Position numbers and translations under genes: made by a program. From assembly GCA_963750995.1 (NCBI GenBank), contig CAVVST010000004.1, forward strand, positions 186,001 to 250,000: DNA of 64,000 nucleotides, given 5' to 3'. This document shows positions 33,299-42,151 of this stretch, in pieces. Origin of the DNA: CAVVST01 sp963750995. Its GTDB lineage: Bacteria > Acidobacteriota > Vicinamibacteria > Vicinamibacterales > UBA2999. Within the stretch, counting starts at the first letter, position 1. Every line of letters begins with the position of its first letter. Below the pieces are notes generated by a model, which was not told the origin of the DNA, did no database searches, and saw only the letters and a list, made by a program, of their open reading frames with translations.

Positions 33299-34075
33299 GT
33301 GCCGAAGGTGTCGGTCACCATCATCACGCTCAACGAAGCGGCGCACATCGCCGCGGCGATCGACAGCGTGTCGTGGGCCGACGAGGTCCTGGTCGTCGAC
33401 TCGGGCAGCACCGACACAACGCCGGAGATCGCGCGGGCGAAGGGCGCGACCGTAGTCTCCCGCGAGTGGCCCGGGTGGGTCGATCAGAAGAACTTTGCCG
33501 CCGGCCAGGCGGCCCACGACTGGATTTTCTCGCTCGACGCCGACGAGCGCGTGCCGCCGCCGCTGGCCGGCGAAATCCGCGAACTGCTCTCCGGCGATCC
33601 GCCGATGCGCGGCTACCGCGTCCCGCGCGTGACCTTCCACCTCGGCAAATGGATTCGCACTACGGATTTCTATCCCGACTACCAGACCCGTCTCTACGAT
33701 CGCCGCGCGGCGCGATGGCGTGGGAAGTACGTGCACGAATCGGTGTCGGTGGACGGCCCGGTCGGCCGCTTCCGCCACGACCTCGAGCACCGTTCCTTCC
33801 GCGACCTGCGCGACCAGCTCGATCGCGTCAACCACTACACAACGCTCGCGGCGCGGCAGATGCATGAAGCCGGACGCCGCGCCGGCCTCTTTGATCTCGC
33901 CATCCACCCACCCGCGGCATTCTTCCGCAATTACCTGCTGCGGCTCGGGATCCTCGATGGCACCGCCGGTCTCATCATCTCGATCGTCAACGCGTACTCG
34001 GTGTTCCTGAAGTTCGCGAAGCTGTGGGAACTTCAGAGAACTCCCAACCCCCAACCCCCAACTCCCAATCAGTAA
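33299..34075 (+). CDS. Family 2 glycosyltransferase (WaaE/KdtX-like)
   Basis: 258 residues. GT-A fold: VSVTIITLNEAAHIAAAI, WADEVLVVDSGSTDTTPEIA, and the metal-binding FSLDADERVPP. The later TTDFYPDYQTRLYDRRAARW and HESVSVDGPVGRF block is typical of the LPS-core glucosyltransferase WaaE group. The last residues (RTPNPQPPTPNQ) are read out of an intergenic heptamer repeat. GTG start. Likely adds a sugar to lipid A core or a related glycolipid. Confidence 0.9.
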   Translation: MPKVSVTIITLNEAAHIAAAIDSVSWADEVLVVDSGSTDTTPEIARAKGATVVSREWPGWVDQKNFAAGQAAHDWIFSLDADERVPPPLAGEIRELLSGDPPMRGYRVPRVTFHLGKWIRTTDFYPDYQTRLYDRRAARWRGKYVHESVSVDGPVGRFRHDLEHRSFRDLRDQLDRVNHYTTLAARQMHEAGRRAGLFDLAIHPPAAFFRNYLLRLGILDGTAGLIISIVNAYSVFLKFAKLWELQRTPNPQPPTPNQ

Positions 34076-34110
34076 CCGCCATGACCAGCACCTGTGGGAG
34101 TTGGGAGTTC
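34041..34110. repeat. CCCAACT heptamer repeat, family D (copy 1)
   Basis: Tandem units CTCCCAACCCCCAACCCCC and AACTCCCAATC, followed after 25 bases by the inverted GGGAGTTGGGAGTTC. It covers the end of the family 2 transferase and the gap before the next gene. It resembles the short tandem heptamers (STRR) known from cyanobacteria and other bacteria. Confidence 0.65.
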
Positions 34111-34127
34111 GGACCTGGGCGTTACGC

Positions 34128-35258
34128 ATGTTCTCCCTCCACATAGACACGGCGCGCGGGTGGAGGGGCGGCCAGAGCCAGGTTCTGCATCTGGTCCTGG
34201 GACTGCGCGCGCTTGGCCATCGCGCGGCGCTCGTCGCGCATCCCGAAGGTGAGCTGCTGCGCCGGATGAGCGAGGGCCACGACCTGATCCCGATCGCCGC
34301 GCGCGGCGAGGTGGACCTCTCGGCGGCCTGGCGGCTGTCGAGAGTCATCAAGCGGCTGGCGCCCGACGTGATTCATGCGCACGAGCCCCATGCCGTCGCG
34401 ATGGCCTCCACCGCCCTGTCCATCCTCTCGCCGACGCCGAAGCCTCCGCTGCTGGCGTCGCGGCGGATCGCGTCGCCGATGGCGAAGAACTCTTTTTCCC
34501 GCTGGAAGTACTCGCAGATCGATTGCTTCATCGCCAACAGCGTCGCCATCCGCGATCGACTGGTGGCCGAAGGAATTCCGCGAACCAGGGTGACGATCGT
34601 GTATGAGGGCGTCGACGTCGAGCGCATCGTGCGCATGCCGGCGGCGAACGTCACCGGCGAGTTCTACCTGCCGACGCACGCCCCGATCGTCGGCAACGTG
34701 GCGGCGCTGGTTCCCCATAAAGGCCATCACCACTTGATCGAGGCGGCGGCGCTCGTGATTCGTGAAGTGCCCGATACGCGGTTCGTGATTGTGGGCGACG
34801 GTGAACTGCGCGAAGCGCTCGAGCGGCAGATTCGCGACAAGCATCTCGAGCGTCACGTTTTCCTCGCCGGCTTCCGCCCGGATGCGCTCGAGCTGACCAA
34901 GGGCTTCGACATCTTCGTCGTCAGCTCGACCGTCGAGGGCATGTGCGCGGCGCTGATCGACGCGATGGCCGCATCGAAACCAGCGGTCGCGACCAACGCC
35001 GGCGCGGTCGCTGAAGTGATGGTCGACGGCGAGACCGGATTCCTCGTGCAGCCGCGCGACCACACGGCGATGGCGGCGCGCCTGGTGACGCTGCTCAAGG
35101 ACACCGGCCTGCGATCGTGGATGGGGGGAGCGGCGCTGGCGCGCGTGCGCGACAGATTTACCGTGGCGCGGATGGTCGAGGAGACCGCCGCCGTTTACGC
35201 CCGGTTGGCCGGCACACTCCGCGAAGCGGACACTGCGAATCTTTCTGCGCGCGGTTGA
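34128..35258 (+). CDS. Family 4 glycosyltransferase
   Basis: 376 residues. GT-B fold: N-terminal GWRGGQSQVLHLVLGLRALGH and DVIHAHEPHAVAMA; C-terminal VGNVAALVPHKGHHHLIEAA, FVIVGDGELREALE, VFLAGFRP and the nucleotide-sugar site VSSTVEGMCAALIDAMAASKPAVATNAGAVAE (EGMCAALIDA in place of EGxxxxxxEA). The ATG at 34128 starts the Rossmann strand; the TTG upstream lies in a repeat. The last 34 codons overlap a gene on the other strand. Confidence 0.93.
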   Translation: MFSLHIDTARGWRGGQSQVLHLVLGLRALGHRAALVAHPEGELLRRMSEGHDLIPIAARGEVDLSAAWRLSRVIKRLAPDVIHAHEPHAVAMASTALSILSPTPKPPLLASRRIASPMAKNSFSRWKYSQIDCFIANSVAIRDRLVAEGIPRTRVTIVYEGVDVERIVRMPAANVTGEFYLPTHAPIVGNVAALVPHKGHHHLIEAAALVIREVPDTRFVIVGDGELREALERQIRDKHLERHVFLAGFRPDALELTKGFDIFVVSSTVEGMCAALIDAMAASKPAVATNAGAVAEVMVDGETGFLVQPRDHTAMAARLVTLLKDTGLRSWMGGAALARVRDRFTVARMVEETAAVYARLAGTLREADTANLSARG

Positions 35259-36048
35259 AACCGCACGCGTTCATCATGCCCACGTGGCAGAGCGAAAAAT
35301 CGTAGCGGACCGGGTCGACCGGATCGATGGCGCGGAGTGACGCCGTGATCTCTGCTGCCATCTTCCAGCCGGGGCTCTGGTAGCGGGTGAGGCGCAGGCA
35401 CTGCCCCAGCCGGATGACGTGAGTGTCGAGCGGCACAATCAGCCGCGCCGGCGACACACGGGTCCAGACTCCCATGTCGACCACGTCCTTGCGCACCATC
35501 CAGCGGAGAAACAAGTTGAGCCGCTTGCAGGCGCTGCCGGCCGACGGCCGCGGGAAGAAGTAGCAGACGCCGGGCCGCTTCGGCACCCGGCCATACGCGG
35601 AGCGCACGTCGGTTTCGAGCGCACCCGTCGAGAACGCGTCGAGCGCCGATCCCACGTCGGGCGACGCGGGATCGTCCCCCGCGAGGAAAAACCGCTCGAT
35701 CGACCCGAACTCACGCAGCATCCGCTGCAGGATGAGGATCAGCGCCGCGAGGTCGTTGCCGCGAATCCACCGGTGAACAAGCGGCGCCAGCCGCACGCGG
35801 CCCCGGTCCGGATCGAAGTCGCGCACGAATGCCGCCGGGTGCGGGCCCATGATCTCGAGCAGCGATTCGATCGAGTTCAGGACGCTGGCAACGCGGCCAA
35901 ACGCAAGTCCGGCGGCACAAAAGCCAACGATCTCCCGATCTTCCGGGTCGCGGTAGCGGCGGACGATGTGGACGGGATCGGTCGCCGAATCCGGATGATC
36001 GAACGTCTTGTAAAGGCGTTCAAGCGGCGCGCGCAAATCACCTGTCAC
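35158..36048 (-). CDS. TIGR02757/DUF2400 family protein
   Basis: 296 residues. N-terminal DPVHIVRRYRDPEDREIVGFCAAGLAFGR and C-terminal FLRWMVRKDVVDMGVWTRVSP with LIVPLDTHVIRLG define this family. The end carries four cysteines (CHVGMMNACG, CPLRGVC) reminiscent of a cluster-binding site in HhH glycosylases such as EndoIII. Family function is unknown; a nucleic-acid role has been suggested only from fold. GTG start next to a repeat; 101 bases of the 3' end overlap the opposite glycosyltransferase. Confidence 0.9.
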   Translation of the reverse strand: MTGDLRAPLERLYKTFDHPDSATDPVHIVRRYRDPEDREIVGFCAAGLAFGRVASVLNSIESLLEIMGPHPAAFVRDFDPDRGRVRLAPLVHRWIRGNDLAALILILQRMLREFGSIERFFLAGDDPASPDVGSALDAFSTGALETDVRSAYGRVPKRPGVCYFFPRPSAGSACKRLNLFLRWMVRKDVVDMGVWTRVSPARLIVPLDTHVIRLGQCLRLTRYQSPGWKMAAEITASLRAIDPVDPVRYDFSLCHVGMMNACGFNRAQKDSQCPLRGVCRPTGRKRRRSPRPSAPR

Positions 36049-36098
36049 AATCGCAAGTCGCCAATCACAATTCAGAAATCACAATTCAGAGATCACTC
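36045..36098. repeat. AATCACAA-type oligomer repeat, family E (copy 1)
   Basis: Successive CACAATCGCAAGTCG, CCAATCACAATTCAG, AAATCACAATTCAGAG units, 14-15 bases apart, fill the gap between two minus-strand genes. A related stretch lies at 62383-62450. It is the only AT-rich patch within several kilobases. Confidence 0.6.
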
Positions 36099-36101
36099 TT
36101 C

Positions 36102-36581
36102 TCAATATGCGACACGTCTGATCGCCTCTCCCGTCAGCCGGTAGACGGTCCACTCGTCCATCGGGCTGGCACCGATTGTGCGGTAGAACCGGATGGCTGT
36201 TTCATTCCAGTTCAGCACCGACCATTCGATGCGGCCGCATCCGCGCTCGACAGCAATTCGCGCGAGGTGCCGCAGCAACGCGCGGCCGATCCCTTTGCCG
36301 CGCCATTCGGGCAGGACAAACAGGTCTTCCAGGTAAATCCCCGGCTTCGAGAGGAAGGTCGAGTAGGTGGAAAACCAGATGGCGAAACCAACCGCGTCTC
36401 CGGCGACACGCGCGATGACTGCCTGCGCGTGCGGCGCCGCGCCGAAGAACGACTCTCGGATCATGGCCTCGGTCGCGGTGACTTGGTCACCGAGCCGCTC
36501 GTATTCGGCGAGCGCCTTGATCAACCGGAGAATCAGCGGGACGTCGGCCTCGGTCGCCGGCTCAATCTGAATGTCTGTCAT
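36102..36581 (-). CDS. GNAT-family N-acetyltransferase
   Basis: 159 residues. Starts TDIQIEPATEADVPLILRLI (classic GNAT N-terminus); the acetyl-CoA loop is LFVLPEWRGKGIGRALLRHL, followed by WSVLNWNETAIRFYRTIGA. The ATG at 36581 is preferred over 36596, as AGGA lies four bases before it. Close to diamine/spermidine-type acetyltransferases in layout (YERLGDQVTATE). The substrate is not known. Confidence 0.9.
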   Translation of the reverse strand: MTDIQIEPATEADVPLILRLIKALAEYERLGDQVTATEAMIRESFFGAAPHAQAVIARVAGDAVGFAIWFSTYSTFLSKPGIYLEDLFVLPEWRGKGIGRALLRHLARIAVERGCGRIEWSVLNWNETAIRFYRTIGASPMDEWTVYRLTGEAIRRVAY

Positions 36582-36629
36582 CGGGTCCTGGAGCATATGT
36601 TAACGTCACGGCTTCCCAAAGGAGTTCAC

Positions 36630-39182
36630 ATGCCCCGCAGCGTTGCTGTTCTTGTTGCGCTGTTTGTGTCTTTTGCCGCCGCAGCTCTCGTATTCCCCGC
36701 GCGCGCATCGGCGCAATCGACCGAACTGTTCTTCTCCGAATACATCGAGGGCAGCTCGAACAACAAGGCGCTGGAGATCTACAACGGCACGGGCGCGGCC
36801 GTGAACCTGGGCGCCGGCGCCTACAACATCCAGATGTTTTTCAACGGCAGCACCACTGCGACGCTGTTCTTCAACCTGACGGGAACCGTAGCAGCCGGCG
36901 ACGTTTACGTCGTGGCTCAATCGGCGGCGGCGCCGGCGATCCTGGCCCAGGCCGATCTGACGAACAGCGCCGGATGGTTCAACGGTGACGACGTGGTGGT
37001 CCTCCGTAAGGGAGCGACGGTGATCGACGTGATCGGGCAGATTGGCGTCGATCCGGGTGTCGAATGGGGCACCGGCCTGGAGTCGACGGCCGACAACACG
37101 TTGCGCCGCAAGGCCGCCGTCGTCGCCGGCGATACCAACAGCAGCAATGCGTTCGTTCCCGCCGACGAGTGGAGTGGATTTGCAACGGACACGCTCGACG
37201 GTCTCGGCTCGCACAACGCCGGGCCGCCGCCGGTGCTCACCGCCACAATCTGGGAGATTCAAGGTAGCGGGCTGTCGTCAACCCACGCTGGAACCATGCG
37301 CAAGACGACAGGTGTGGTGACGGCCGTATTCCCGTCCGGCGGCGGGTTCTTCATCCAGGCTGCCAACGGCGGTGACGGCGACCCCGAAACGTCCGATGGC
37401 TTGTTCGTCTTCACTGGTGCCGCGCCAGCAGTGGTGGTCGGCGACGAGGTGGAAGTCGTCGGCGGGGTCGTCGAGTTCTTCCAGATGACCGAGCTCAACG
37501 CTACACAGATTACGGTGAAGAACTCCGGGCTTGGGCTGCCAGCACCCGTGCTGTTCGACGCCGCCACGCCCTCTCCAAACCAGCCCCAGTCCGCTAGTGA
37601 GATGGAGCGCTTCGAGGGCATGCTCGTGCGGGTGGTCAACGGCACCGTATCGAGCCCGACGAATCAGTTCGGCGAAGCCTCGGTCGTGGCCGCGGATCAT
37701 CGCGCCTTTCGCGAGCCAGGTGTCGCCTTCCCCGGCCTACCGGGCCTGCCGGTGTGGGACGGCAACCCTGAGATCTTCGAGATCGACACCGACCTATACG
37801 CGGCCTCGCCGCACCTGCAGATTCCGGCGGGCGCGCGAGTGACCGCCCAGGGGCCGCTTGCCTTTTCGTTCAGCGACTATCAGATCTGGCCGACGGCGCT
37901 CGAGGTGACCGGGTCGGTGGGGGTCGTGCCGGTCAGGGCCCGGCGCACCGGCGAGTTCACCGTCGGCAGCCAGAACTTCCTCCGGATGTTCGATCTCGCT
38001 GACGACCCGGACACGAGCGACGAAACGCCGACGGCGGAGCAGTACGACCTGCGGCTCAACAAGCTGTCATCGTATGTGCGCACCTCGCTTGGCGCGCCCG
38101 ACGTGCTTGCCGCTCAGGAGGTAGAAAACCTCGTCGCCCTGCAGGACGTGGCGAACCGGATCAATCATGACGATCCGTCGCTCGCGTATGCGGCACATCT
38201 GATGGAAGGGAACGACATCGGAGGGATCGATGTCGGCTTCCTGGTGAGAAACACGGTGCGGGTCGATTCGATCGAGCAGCTCGGGAAGGACACGATCTTC
38301 ACGTTCCCGGGTGCGTCCGACGCGCCGCTGAACGATCGACCGCCGCTCGTCCTGCGCGGCGCATATGTCGATGGTGGCACGGTGTTTCCGATCACCGTCA
38401 TCAACGTGCACCAGCGGTCGTTGAGTGGCATCGACACCGCCGACGGCGCCCGCGTCCGGGCAAAACGTCATGCGCAGGCGCTGCAGCTCTCGCAGTTCAT
38501 CGATTCGCTGCAGGATGCTGAACCCGGGATTCACCTGGTGGCGATCGGCGACTTCAACGCATTTGAGTTCACCGACGGTTACGTCGACGTCATGGGCCAG
38601 GTCACCGGCAGGCCTGACCCTGCCGGGGCGCTGCTGCCGGCCACCGATGAAATCAGCCAGGACCTGACGAACCAGACGTTCAACATGCCGGCAGACCAGC
38701 GCTACTCGTTCGTCTTCGATGGAACGGCCCAGAGCCTCGACCACGCGATTACGTCTCAGGCGCTCGACGCGTTTACCCGCGGAGCGCAGCACGCCCGCGG
38801 CAATGCCGACGCGCCGTTCGCCTTCGCCGACGACGGCACGACGCCGCTGCGGTCGTCGGATCACGACGGGACCGTGCTGTTCCTGACGGCCGACCTCGAC
38901 GCCGACGGCGTGCCAGACAGCCTCGACGCCTGCGCCGATACCAGGATTCCGGAGGGCGTGCCGACGACCCGGCTGAACCCGAATCATTACGCGCTCGTAA
39001 ACGGCGACGGAACGTTCGATACTACCGCTCCGCCTGGACGAAGTGTCCGGATGCCGTCGTTCACCATCGCCGACACGGCCGGCTGCTCGTGCGAGCAGAT
39101 CCTCGATCGCACCGGCAACGCCGAATCGGGCGAGCGCAGAGTCGGGTGCTCGGTCGGAACGATGCGGGGCGCGGCGAGGTAG
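36630..39182 (+). CDS. Secreted extracellular nuclease (LTD plus endonuclease/exonuclease/phosphatase domain)
   Basis: 850 residues; ATG 36630 with AAAGGAG six bases upstream. Signal peptide (VAVLVALFVSFAAAALVFPARASA) and then a lamin-tail domain (LFFSEYIEGSSNNKALEIYNGTG, about 33-190). An OB-like region with GVVTAVFPSGGGFFIQ (about 220-400) follows, and an EEP nuclease domain (FTVGSQNFLRMFD, DVLAAQEVENLVAL, NVHQRSLSG, GDFNAFEFTDGY, SSDHDGTVL; about 420-770). It ends with DLDADGVPDSLDACAD, a calcium-binding type-3 repeat, and a short tail. Like ExeM/Xds nucleases it probably degrades outside DNA or matrix for phosphate. Confidence 0.95.
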   Translation: MPRSVAVLVALFVSFAAAALVFPARASAQSTELFFSEYIEGSSNNKALEIYNGTGAAVNLGAGAYNIQMFFNGSTTATLFFNLTGTVAAGDVYVVAQSAAAPAILAQADLTNSAGWFNGDDVVVLRKGATVIDVIGQIGVDPGVEWGTGLESTADNTLRRKAAVVAGDTNSSNAFVPADEWSGFATDTLDGLGSHNAGPPPVLTATIWEIQGSGLSSTHAGTMRKTTGVVTAVFPSGGGFFIQAANGGDGDPETSDGLFVFTGAAPAVVVGDEVEVVGGVVEFFQMTELNATQITVKNSGLGLPAPVLFDAATPSPNQPQSASEMERFEGMLVRVVNGTVSSPTNQFGEASVVAADHRAFREPGVAFPGLPGLPVWDGNPEIFEIDTDLYAASPHLQIPAGARVTAQGPLAFSFSDYQIWPTALEVTGSVGVVPVRARRTGEFTVGSQNFLRMFDLADDPDTSDETPTAEQYDLRLNKLSSYVRTSLGAPDVLAAQEVENLVALQDVANRINHDDPSLAYAAHLMEGNDIGGIDVGFLVRNTVRVDSIEQLGKDTIFTFPGASDAPLNDRPPLVLRGAYVDGGTVFPITVINVHQRSLSGIDTADGARVRAKRHAQALQLSQFIDSLQDAEPGIHLVAIGDFNAFEFTDGYVDVMGQVTGRPDPAGALLPATDEISQDLTNQTFNMPADQRYSFVFDGTAQSLDHAITSQALDAFTRGAQHARGNADAPFAFADDGTTPLRSSDHDGTVLFLTADLDADGVPDSLDACADTRIPEGVPTTRLNPNHYALVNGDGTFDTTAPPGRSVRMPSFTIADTAGCSCEQILDRTGNAESGERRVGCSVGTMRGAAR

Positions 39183-39185
39183 GTC

Positions 39186-39260
39186 CGGGCTAAAAGCAGA
39201 TCCGGCTGAAGCGGACAGTACGGACGTTGGATCCGACGTAGTGTCCGCCTTCAGGCGGAC
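39186..39260. repeat. Palindromic intergenic repeat, family B (copy 1)
   Basis: The clearest hairpin is GTCCGCCT tc AGGCGGAC (39243-39260), a perfect 8-base stem, preceded by CGTAGT. A second weaker hairpin (TCCGGCTGAAGCGGA) lies at 39201-39215. It sits between converging genes and overlaps the stop codon of the next (minus) gene. Same family as 50217-50300. Confidence 0.7.
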
Positions 39261-39880
39261 TAGAAGGTCGTCACCGGCGTGCCCGTCTTACACAGCGGGC
39301 ACGCGTCCGCGGGATAGTTGTCGGGCGCCCTGTATTCGGCGAGGGCAACGTTGGGTACGCCGGCCTCGATCACCGATTCCATGCGGTCGTAGATCTCCGC
39401 CGTGGCGAGCACCGTCGCTCCCGCCTCGCGCAACAGCGTGACGCATCGGGCCAGTGTCTGCCCGGTGTTCCGCACGTCGTCCACCACCAGCGCCTGCCGG
39501 CCGGCGACCTGGTTCCGGTAGAACCGCGTAAAGGTGTGGCGGCAGTCGGCGTCGAGCGTGAACGGGGCAAACAACGTCGGCGGCCGGGTAATGGCGCGGC
39601 GGCTGTCGAGCAGACCCGCGATCGTGTGCGCCAGCAGCGCGCCGCCGGTGACCGGGCCGGTCACGACTTCGGTTGCGTCGACGATGGACGCGGGCAGGAC
39701 GTCGAGCAGATCCTGCGCGAACCGCCAGATCGTCGACGGGTAGCGGAACAACTGGTGCGGGTTGAGATAGAGGGTTCCGTGATACCCGTTGCCGAAGTCG
39801 AAATGGCCGTTGAGCATCAGAACCTGGTACTGCTGAAGATCCTTCAGCGCTTTCTCGCGGATCTCGTCCTTGCGCGTCAT
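39260..39880 (-). CDS. Orotate phosphoribosyltransferase-like protein
   Basis: 206 residues with a PRTase fold: N-terminal MLNGHFDFGNGYHGTLYLNP, TGPVTGGALLAHTIA, and PRPP loop ALVVDDVRNTGQTL. It ends PADACPLCKTGTPVTTF, the same CPLC tail as pyrE at 31 kb. The PRPP loop has VRNTGQT instead of the VVTTGGS of true PyrE, and the catalytic loop (ERQDGR in PyrE) is not seen. It is the last gene of the pyrR-pyrB-pyrC operon (four-base overlap with pyrC), so it likely handles a pyrimidine or serves as a second OPRT. Confidence 0.8.
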   Translation of the reverse strand: MTRKDEIREKALKDLQQYQVLMLNGHFDFGNGYHGTLYLNPHQLFRYPSTIWRFAQDLLDVLPASIVDATEVVTGPVTGGALLAHTIAGLLDSRRAITRPPTLFAPFTLDADCRHTFTRFYRNQVAGRQALVVDDVRNTGQTLARCVTLLREAGATVLATAEIYDRMESVIEAGVPNVALAEYRAPDNYPADACPLCKTGTPVTTF

Positions 39881-41184
39881 ACCGCCAGTCGCGTCTCCGG
39901 GTTCACGAACAGCGGCCGCCCGCCCACGAACGTCGCGGCGACCCCGCCGCGGAGCTCCCAGCCGTCAAACGGCGTATTCTTCGACCGCGACCGCAGCCGG
40001 GCCGCTTCGACGCGCACTCGGAGGTCCGGGGCGATGATCGTCACGTCCGCCGGCGCACCGGCCGACAGCGACCCACCCGGGACGCCGAGGATCCGCGCCG
40101 GATTCACCGCCAGCAGCTCGACCAGGCGCGTGAGCCGGATCAGACCGGCGTGCACCAGCCGATCGAGCGACAACGGGACCGCGGTTTCGAGGCCGACGAT
40201 GCCGAACGGCGCGCGGTCGAATTCGACCTTCTTTTCGTCGTAATGGTGCGGTGCATGGTCGGTGGCAATCACATCGACAGTGCCATCCGCGATCCCGCTC
40301 AGCATCGCGTCGCGATCCGCCGCTTCGCGCAGCGGAGGATTCATCTTGGTGTTGGTGTCGTAGGGAATCGGCGAACCCAGCGCTTCGTCGGTGAGCGTGA
40401 AGTGATGCGGCGCGACTTCGCATGTGACGCGCACGCCGGCCTCCTTGCCTTTGCGGACCGCCCGGAGCGACGCCCGGGCGCTCATGTGTGCAACGTGAAA
40501 CGCCGAGCCGGTCAGCTCCGACAGCAGGATGCCGCGTTCGACACCCAGCGCCTCGCACGCGCCAGGCATGCCGCGGAGGCCCAGAGTGGCCGCCATAAAG
40601 CCTTCATGTGCGACACCGTCGCCTTTGAGCGACGGATCCTCGCAGTGCTCGATCACGGGCATCCCGAACATGCCGGCATACTCCATCGCGCGCCGCATCA
40701 GCAGTGCGGTCTTGACTGGATGCCCGTCGTCAGTGATCGCGACGCAGCCGGCTTCCTTCAGCTCGGCGATATCGGCGAGCAGCTCGCCTTTCGACCCTCG
40801 CGACACCGCGCCGATTGGATAGACCCGCGCCAGGTTTGCCGCGGCCGCCTTCGACAGGATGTAGGCGGTCACGTTCGCATCGTCATTGACCGGCGTCGTG
40901 TTCGGCATGCAGGCGACCGCCGTGAAGCCGCCGGCGACGGCCGCGGCGGTGCCACTGGCGACCGTTTCCTTGTGTTCCTGTCCCGGCTCCCGCAGGTGCA
41001 CATGCATGTCGATGAACCCGGGACAGACGACCAGCCCCTGCGGAATTTCGATCACCGACGCGCCGTCGACGGGAAGATCGCGCCCGACCTGGGCAATGCG
41101 GTCGCCGTCGATGAGGACGTCGTGGACGCCGTCGATCCCGTTGACCGGATCGATCACGCGGCCGCCCTTAAGCAGCCGTTTCAT
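39877..41184 (-). CDS. pyrC: Dihydroorotase
   Basis: 435 residues, type I (PyrC/AllB-like) amidohydrolase closing carbamoyl aspartate to dihydroorotate. Zinc ligands His61/His63 (DMHVHLREPG), ITDDGHPVKTA, VIEHCEDPSL, HVAHMS, and the catalytic Asp in VIATDHAPHH. The ATG at 41184 is used: the open frame continues upstream but conserved sequence begins KRLLKGGRVIDP. It overlaps pyrB by 17 bases. Confidence 0.96.
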   Translation of the reverse strand: MKRLLKGGRVIDPVNGIDGVHDVLIDGDRIAQVGRDLPVDGASVIEIPQGLVVCPGFIDMHVHLREPGQEHKETVASGTAAAVAGGFTAVACMPNTTPVNDDANVTAYILSKAAAANLARVYPIGAVSRGSKGELLADIAELKEAGCVAITDDGHPVKTALLMRRAMEYAGMFGMPVIEHCEDPSLKGDGVAHEGFMAATLGLRGMPGACEALGVERGILLSELTGSAFHVAHMSARASLRAVRKGKEAGVRVTCEVAPHHFTLTDEALGSPIPYDTNTKMNPPLREAADRDAMLSGIADGTVDVIATDHAPHHYDEKKVEFDRAPFGIVGLETAVPLSLDRLVHAGLIRLTRLVELLAVNPARILGVPGGSLSAGAPADVTIIAPDLRVRVEAARLRSRSKNTPFDGWELRGGVAATFVGGRPLFVNPETRLAV

Positions 41185-42151
41185 GTTCCGCTCCGCCGGC
41201 CAGCAGGTACAGCACCGCCATTCGCACCGCCACGCCGTTTGCAACCTGGTCCAGGATCACCGAGTACGGTCCGTCGGCCACTTCCGAAGCGATCTCGACT
41301 CCGCGGTTCATCGGCCCGGGGTGCATGATTATCACGTCGTCCTTCGCCAGCCGCAGGCGCGCCTCCGTCATCCCGAACACGTTGAAGTACTCGCGCAGTG
41401 ACGGGAAGAAGGCGCCCTCCATCCGCTCGAGCTGAATCCGCAGGAGCATGATCACGTCTGCATCCGCGACGGCCTCGTCGACGCGGCTGGTCGCGCGGAC
41501 GCCGAACCTGGTGATGTCGGCCGGGATCAGCGTCGGTGGGCCGCACACCCACACGTCGGCGCCCATCTTCGTCAACAGGTGAATGTTGGAGCGCAGCACC
41601 CGGCTGTGCAGCAGGTCGCCGACGATCGCCACCTTCAGTCCCTCGAGCCGCTTCTTTCGTTCGCGGATGGTGAAGGCGTCGAGCAGCGCCTGCGTCGGAT
41701 GCTCGTGCATCCCATCGCCGGCGTTGATGATCGCCGAGCGGCAGATGCGCGACAGCAGGTGGCAGGCGCCGGACGAGGAATGCCGGAGGACGATCATGTC
41801 CGGCTGCATCGCTTCGAGATTGAGCGCCGTATCGGCGAGCGTTTCCCCCTTGACGACACTGGAGGAGGCGATCGCGATATTGAGCGTGTCGGCGCTCAGC
41901 CGTTTTTCCGCGATCTCGAACGACGTCCGCGTCCTCGTGCTCGGCTCGAAGAACAGGTTGACGACCGTCTTGCCGCGAAGCGCCGGAACCTTCTTGATCG
42001 GGCGCGAGCCGATTTCCTTCATGGCCTCGGCGGTCTCGAGCACGAGGGAGATTTCGTCGGGCGCGAGGTCCGCTATTCCGAGGAGGTCTTTCCGCCGCAG
42101 CGAAGTCACCGCCGGCGTGTCGTCGACTCTGGTAATCACAGGCGCGCTCAT
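41168..42151 (-). CDS. pyrB: Aspartate carbamoyltransferase catalytic subunit
   Basis: 327 residues. Forms carbamoyl aspartate. Signature FFEPSTRTRTSFEIAEKRL (carbamoyl phosphate site), RHSSSGACHLL, NAGDGMHEHPTQALLD, and MHPGPMNRGVEI. No regulatory pyrI follows. The stop is inside pyrC and the start overlaps pyrR (ATGA). Confidence 0.96.
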   Translation of the reverse strand: MSAPVITRVDDTPAVTSLRRKDLLGIADLAPDEISLVLETAEAMKEIGSRPIKKVPALRGKTVVNLFFEPSTRTRTSFEIAEKRLSADTLNIAIASSSVVKGETLADTALNLEAMQPDMIVLRHSSSGACHLLSRICRSAIINAGDGMHEHPTQALLDAFTIRERKKRLEGLKVAIVGDLLHSRVLRSNIHLLTKMGADVWVCGPPTLIPADITRFGVRATSRVDEAVADADVIMLLRIQLERMEGAFFPSLREYFNVFGMTEARLRLAKDDVIIMHPGPMNRGVEIASEVADGPYSVILDQVANGVAVRMAVLYLLAGGAEHETAA

